Below, piece after piece: positions 60,568 to 64,000 of a stretch of 64,000 nucleotides of DNA. The stretch's first letter is position 1. Each line of letters starts with the position of its first letter. Location: assembly GCF_002209535.1 (NCBI RefSeq), contig NZ_NJIG01000002.1, positions 372,001 to 436,000 of the forward strand, given 5' to 3'. Under the pieces are notes generated by a model. It saw nothing but the letters and a program-made list of their open reading frames with translations, made no database searches and was not told the DNA's origin. Both the position numbers and the translations under genes were made by a program. The DNA is from Achromobacter marplatensis (lineage in GTDB: Bacteria; Pseudomonadota; Gammaproteobacteria; Burkholderiales; Burkholderiaceae_B).

Positions 60568-60639
60568 GGGGTTGAGGGCTGGGGCAGGGCCCGCAAGCCC
60601 TGCCGCGTCTACGCCGGATTGTAAGGGGTGGGCCTGCGT

Positions 60640-62094
60640 TCAGGCGGGGGTCCGGTTCAGGACGCGGCCGGCGTGCTGGCCGGTGAAGGCCTGGTCTTCC
60701 CAGACGGGGGCGCCGTTGACATAGACGGAATGGATGCCGGCGGCACGCTCGGTGGGGCGTTCGAAGGTGGCGGCGTCGGCGACGGTGGCGGGGTCGAAGA
60801 CGACCAGGTCGGCGAAGTAGCCGGGCTGGACCTGGCCGCGTTCGGCCAGGCCGAACTTGGCGGCGGTCAGGCCGGTCATTTTCCAGACGGCGGTCTCCAG
60901 GGGGAAGAGCCCCAGGTCGCGGGAGTAGTGGCCCAGCACGCGGGGGAAGGTGCCCCACAGCCGCGGGTGGGGGCGTTCGTCGTGGGGCAGGCCGTCCGAG
61001 CCGATCATGGTGGGGCCGAACTTCAGGATGCGCTGGACGTCGGGCTCGTCCATCATGAAGTAGATGGCACCCGCGGGTTGCAGGTCTGGCACCACGTCGA
61101 ACTTGGATTTGCCCCGTTCGGCGGCGACTTCGTCCAGGTCGCGTCCGCTCAATTCCGGGAACGGCTTGCACCAGGTGATGATTGTGCGGCCGGCCAGCAG
61201 CACTCGGTCTTGCTTCAACATCGTGGAGCCGGCCACGTAGGGGTAGGCGTCAAGCGAGACGTCCTGCTTTGCCATGGCGGCTTCGATCAGGGGCAAGGTT
61301 TCCTGGGAACGGCCGAAGTTGGGCTGGCCCATGACCTTGTGGTGCGAGATCACGACGGGTACGTCCAGTTCGCGGCCGATGCGGAAGGTTTCTTCCAGCG
61401 CCGCGACGATGTGTTCGCCTTCGTCGCGCATGTGGGTGGCGTAGATGCCGCCGTGGGTGTTGAGCGGCCGGCAGACTTCGATGATCTCTTCGGTGGTGGC
61501 GCGCGCAGCGGGCGGGTAGAAGGTGCCGGTCGAGATGCCGATGGCGCCGCTGGCCAGGGCGTCGTCGGCCAGCGACTGCATGGCCTGCACTTCGTCGGGC
61601 GTGGCTTCGCGCTGCAGGTCGGGCATGACGGCGGCGCGCAGCGTGGAGTGGCCGACCATGCAGGCGGCGTTGACGGCGGCGGGGGTGGCACGCAGCGCAT
61701 CCAGGTAGTCGGAGAAGCGCGCGAAACGGTACGAGCCGCCTTCGTCCAGCAAATCCAGCGGGGCTGGCGGGCTGGCGTGGGCCAGCGGTGCCAGGCTGAT
61801 GCCGCAGTTGCCGGTGACGACCGTGGTGACACCCTGCGAAATCTTCGGCGTCATGTCGCGGTGCTTGAGCAGGTAGTTGTCGTCGTGCGTGTGCGAATCG
61901 ATGAAGCCGGGCGCCACCACCTTGCCGCTGACGTCGATGCGGCGGTGCGCGGCGCTGGTGGAGAGGTCGCCCACGGCGGCGATCCGGTCGCCGCGCACAC
62001 CCACGTCGGCGCGCTGGCCGGGGGTGTTGGCGCCGTCGATGACGGTGCCGCCGGCAAGGATGTAGTCAAACGGGGTGGCGTCAGGCTGGGACAT
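60640..62094 (-). CDS. D-aminoacylase / N-acyl-D-amino-acid deacylase family
   Basis: 484 residues, an amidohydrolase-superfamily enzyme. FDYILAGGTVIDGANTPGQR starts the beta-sandwich, VVAPGFIDSHTHDDNYLL has the metal-binding His pair, TTVVTGNCGISLAP the metal-bridging Cys, VVISHHKVMGQP and MIGSDGLPHDERPHPRLW complete the site. The family hydrolyses N-acyl-D-amino acids to D-amino acids. It is coupled to peptide ABC ATPases, which suggests uptake and breakdown of D-amino-acid-containing peptides. The exact substrate is unknown. Confidence 0.93.
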   Translation of the reverse strand: MSQPDATPFDYILAGGTVIDGANTPGQRADVGVRGDRIAAVGDLSTSAAHRRIDVSGKVVAPGFIDSHTHDDNYLLKHRDMTPKISQGVTTVVTGNCGISLAPLAHASPPAPLDLLDEGGSYRFARFSDYLDALRATPAAVNAACMVGHSTLRAAVMPDLQREATPDEVQAMQSLADDALASGAIGISTGTFYPPAARATTEEIIEVCRPLNTHGGIYATHMRDEGEHIVAALEETFRIGRELDVPVVISHHKVMGQPNFGRSQETLPLIEAAMAKQDVSLDAYPYVAGSTMLKQDRVLLAGRTIITWCKPFPELSGRDLDEVAAERGKSKFDVVPDLQPAGAIYFMMDEPDVQRILKFGPTMIGSDGLPHDERPHPRLWGTFPRVLGHYSRDLGLFPLETAVWKMTGLTAAKFGLAERGQVQPGYFADLVVFDPATVADAATFERPTERAAGIHSVYVNGAPVWEDQAFTGQHAGRVLNRTPA

Positions 62095-62116
62095 GCGGAT
62101 CTCCGGCTAAGTGGGT

Positions 62117-63124
62117 TCAGGCAAAGTGGCAGGCGACTTGCTGTTCGGGGGCCACTTCACGAGGCAAAGGGGTTTCTTCGGCGCAGCGCGGCTGCGCCAT
62201 CGGGCAGCGCGTGCGGAAGGCGCAGCCGGACGGGGGCGACAGCGGGCTGGGGATTTCGCCTTTCAGGACCTCGACGGGCGTGCGCTGGCCCTGGCGCGCC
62301 GACGGCACGGCCGCCAGCAGGGCGCGGGTATAGGGGTGGGCGGGGCGGTCGAAGATGGCGTCGCGGGTGCCGATTTCCACGATCTTGCCCAGGTACATCA
62401 CGGCGACGCGGTGGCTGATGTGGCGCACGACGCTCAGGTCGTGGGAAATGAACACGTAGGTCAGGCCCAGGTCGCGCTGCAGGTCCATCAGCAGGTTGAT
62501 GACCTGCGCCTGGACGGAGACGTCCAGCGCCGATACCGGTTCGTCGCAGACGATCAGGCCGGGGTCCAGCGCCAGGGCGCGCGCGATGACGATGCGCTGG
62601 CGTTGCCCGCCCGAGAACTCGTGGGGGTAGCGGTCGGCGGCATCGGGACGCAGGCTGACGCGCGCCAGCAACTGCGCAACGCGTTCGCGGATGGCGGCAC
62701 GGTCGTGGCCGAAGTTGCGCAGCGGCTCGCCGATGATGTCGCGCACGCGCATGCGCGGGTTCATGGAAGAGAACGGGTCCTGGAAGATGAACTGCATGCG
62801 CTGGCGCATGGCGCGCAACTGGCTGCTGTTCATCGTCGCCAGGTCTGCGCCTTCCAGCAGGATGCGGCCTTCGGTGGGGTCGGTCAGGCGGATCAGGCAT
62901 TTGCCGGTGGTGGATTTGCCGCAGCCGGACTCGCCCACCAGGCTCAGCGTCTGGCCGCGCGGGACGGATAGCGAGATGCCGTCCACCGCGCGCAGGACTT
63001 TCGCGCCGCGTCCGCTGTCGACGGGGAAGTGCTTTTTCAGCCCGATGACTTCCAGCATGGGCACCGCGGCAGGGGCGGTGCGGGCCGAGGCCGCGGACGA
63101 GAGAGGAATGTCGTGAAGGTTCAT
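62117..63124 (-). CDS. Oligopeptide/dipeptide ABC transporter ATPase (DppF/OppF-like)
   Basis: 335 residues from the ATG at 63124. Walker A GESGCGKSTTGKCL, Q-loop IFQDPFSSMNPRM, signature FSGGQRQRIVIARAL, Walker B LIVCDEPVSALDVS and the switch His in FISHDLSV are all present. The C-terminal oligopeptide domain has GCAFRTRCPMAQPRC. It forms a pair with the next ATPase, 8 nt upstream, and powers inner-membrane uptake of peptides or related compounds. The permease and binding protein genes must lie beyond the window. Confidence 0.96.
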   Translation of the reverse strand: MNLHDIPLSSAASARTAPAAVPMLEVIGLKKHFPVDSGRGAKVLRAVDGISLSVPRGQTLSLVGESGCGKSTTGKCLIRLTDPTEGRILLEGADLATMNSSQLRAMRQRMQFIFQDPFSSMNPRMRVRDIIGEPLRNFGHDRAAIRERVAQLLARVSLRPDAADRYPHEFSGGQRQRIVIARALALDPGLIVCDEPVSALDVSVQAQVINLLMDLQRDLGLTYVFISHDLSVVRHISHRVAVMYLGKIVEIGTRDAIFDRPAHPYTRALLAAVPSARQGQRTPVEVLKGEIPSPLSPPSGCAFRTRCPMAQPRCAEETPLPREVAPEQQVACHFA

Positions 63125-63132
63125 GGCGGGTC

Positions 63133-64000
63133 TCAGGCGGTCATGGCGACAGGCGCCGGCTCGGACAGGCGCGCCCAGCACCAGACGCGGTGGCGGCTGC
63201 CGGCATCGATGGCGGGCGGCGCCTCTTCCGTACAGCGCGGCAGCGCTTGCGGGCAGCGCGCGGCGAAGGCGCAGCCGCGCGAGGCGGGCGTCATCACCGG
63301 CACGATGCCGGGCAGTTCGGCCAACCGCGCCGTGTGGTCCTGGCCGTCGACGAAGTCGGGCAGCGACCGGATCAGCGCCTGGGTATAGGGATGCTGCGGA
63401 CGGTCCAGCACGTCGTCCACGCTGCCTTCTTCCACCTTGCGGCCGGCGTACATCACGATGACGCGCTGGCACATCTGGGCGACGACGCCCAGGTCGTGCG
63501 TGATCAGCACGATGGCCGTGCCCAGGCGGGCCTGGATGTCGCGCAGCAGGTGCAGGATCTGCGCCTGGATGGTGACATCCAGCGCGGTGGTGGGCTCGTC
63601 GGCGATCAATACCTTGGGCTGGCACGCCAGCGCCATGGCGATCATGGCACGCTGGCGCATGCCGCCGGACAGCTGATAGGGATATTCGCGCACGCGGCGC
63701 GCGGGGTCCGAGATCTGCACCAGCTCCAGCAGCTTCTCGGCCTGCGCCAGGGCGTCGCGGCGCGACAGCCCCTGGTGCAGCATGAGCGATTCGCTGATCT
63801 GCTTGCCCACCGTGATCACGGGGTTCAAGGAGGTCATGGGCTCTTGGAAGATCATCGAGATCTGGTTGCCGCGGATAGCGCGCATGGACTTTTCGGGCAG
63901 GGCCAGCAGGTCGCGTCCGTCGAACTCGATGCGGCCGCCCGCGACCCGGCCGGGGGCGCGCAGCAGACGCATGATGGATAGCGACGTGACGCTCTTGCCG
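63133..64000 (-). CDS. Oligopeptide/dipeptide ABC transporter ATPase (DppD/OppD-like), 5' end beyond window
   Basis: Partial: about 289 residues are inside the window, which begins within Walker A ([13 protein letters not shown] read from position 64000). Q-loop [13 protein letters not shown], signature [16 protein letters not shown], Walker [16 protein letters not shown] and LITHDLGVV are present. The C-terminal domain has [15 protein letters not shown]. It is the partner of the DppF-like gene and is transcribed before it. Confidence 0.95.
   Translation of the reverse strand, partial: GKSVTSLSIMRLLRAPGRVAGGRIEFDGRDLLALPEKSMRAIRGNQISMIFQEPMTSLNPVITVGKQISESLMLHQGLSRRDALAQAEKLLELVQISDPARRVREYPYQLSGGMRQRAMIAMALACQPKVLIADEPTTALDVTIQAQILHLLRDIQARLGTAIVLITHDLGVVAQMCQRVIVMYAGRKVEEGSVDDVLDRPQHPYTQALIRSLPDFVDGQDHTARLAELPGIVPVMTPASRGCAFAARCPQALPRCTEEAPPAIDAGSRHRVWCWARLSEPAPVAMTA

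Noticed and set aside
60628..62971. Long plus-strand frames opposite D-aminoacylase and the DppF-like gene
   Set aside because: Gly/Val/Asp-rich shadow frames; the minus-strand genes have complete catalytic motifs.

Overview
The window is high-GC chromosomal DNA that reads as a betaproteobacterium of the Alcaligenaceae, most likely Achromobacter or Bordetella. The reasons are two Bug-type tripartite tricarboxylate receptors next to CaiB and LysR genes, tandem FecI/FecR/siderophore-receptor modules, and the tpiA-secG pair. Genus assignment is an inference from gene content only.

Layout: (1) 27-337, a tRNA-Leu(UAA) gene split by a 224-nt group I intron. (2) 435-7939, a TPR protein, a zinc-ribbon/RDD membrane protein, a LysR-CaiB-Bug-HMG-CoA-lyase-like catabolic cluster and a universal stress protein. 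(3) 8102-18343, two back-to-back iron-uptake modules on the minus strand, each FecI sigma, FecR and TonB-dependent receptor with a Fur-box-like site upstream; the second also has a DUF3325-like protein and a PepSY-type reductase-like membrane protein. (4) 18527-34325, a 15.8-kb integrated element in the 3' end of tRNA-Ser(UGA). It has a P4-like integrase, an Ash-like leader ORF, AlpA, a P4-type primase-helicase with an origin-like repeat region, and then three very large genes resembling podovirus internal-virion (ejection) proteins, but no terminase, portal, capsid or tail genes. (5) 34552-36901, quinone oxidoreductase, tpiA and secG. (6) 37032-41728, LysR, DUF1338 2-oxoadipate dioxygenase/decarboxylase, an FMN 2-hydroxyacid dehydrogenase and a second Bug receptor. 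(7) 41953-49332, a second, smaller element in tRNA-Leu(GAG). Its integrase is broken by a stop codon and two frameshifts, and it holds two diverged copies of a module (shared 140-bp leader, a different cargo gene, AlpA-like, Rha-like, small HTH protein). (8) 49416-52961, a split pqiA, pqiB and pqiC intermembrane lipid transport operon. (9) 53114-59702, mixed genes including an AraC regulator, a SYLF lipid-binding protein, a small kinase, a TIR-domain protein and a degraded ATPase remnant. (10) 59917-64000, an XRE regulator, a D-aminoacylase and two oligopeptide ABC ATPases, the last cut by the window edge.

The most interesting parts are the satellite-sized element that pairs P4-like replication with phage ejection proteins, and has integrase arm-type sites at both ends and at the internal module boundary; the duplicated, cargo-swapped modules of the second element; and the intron-bearing tRNA-Leu.
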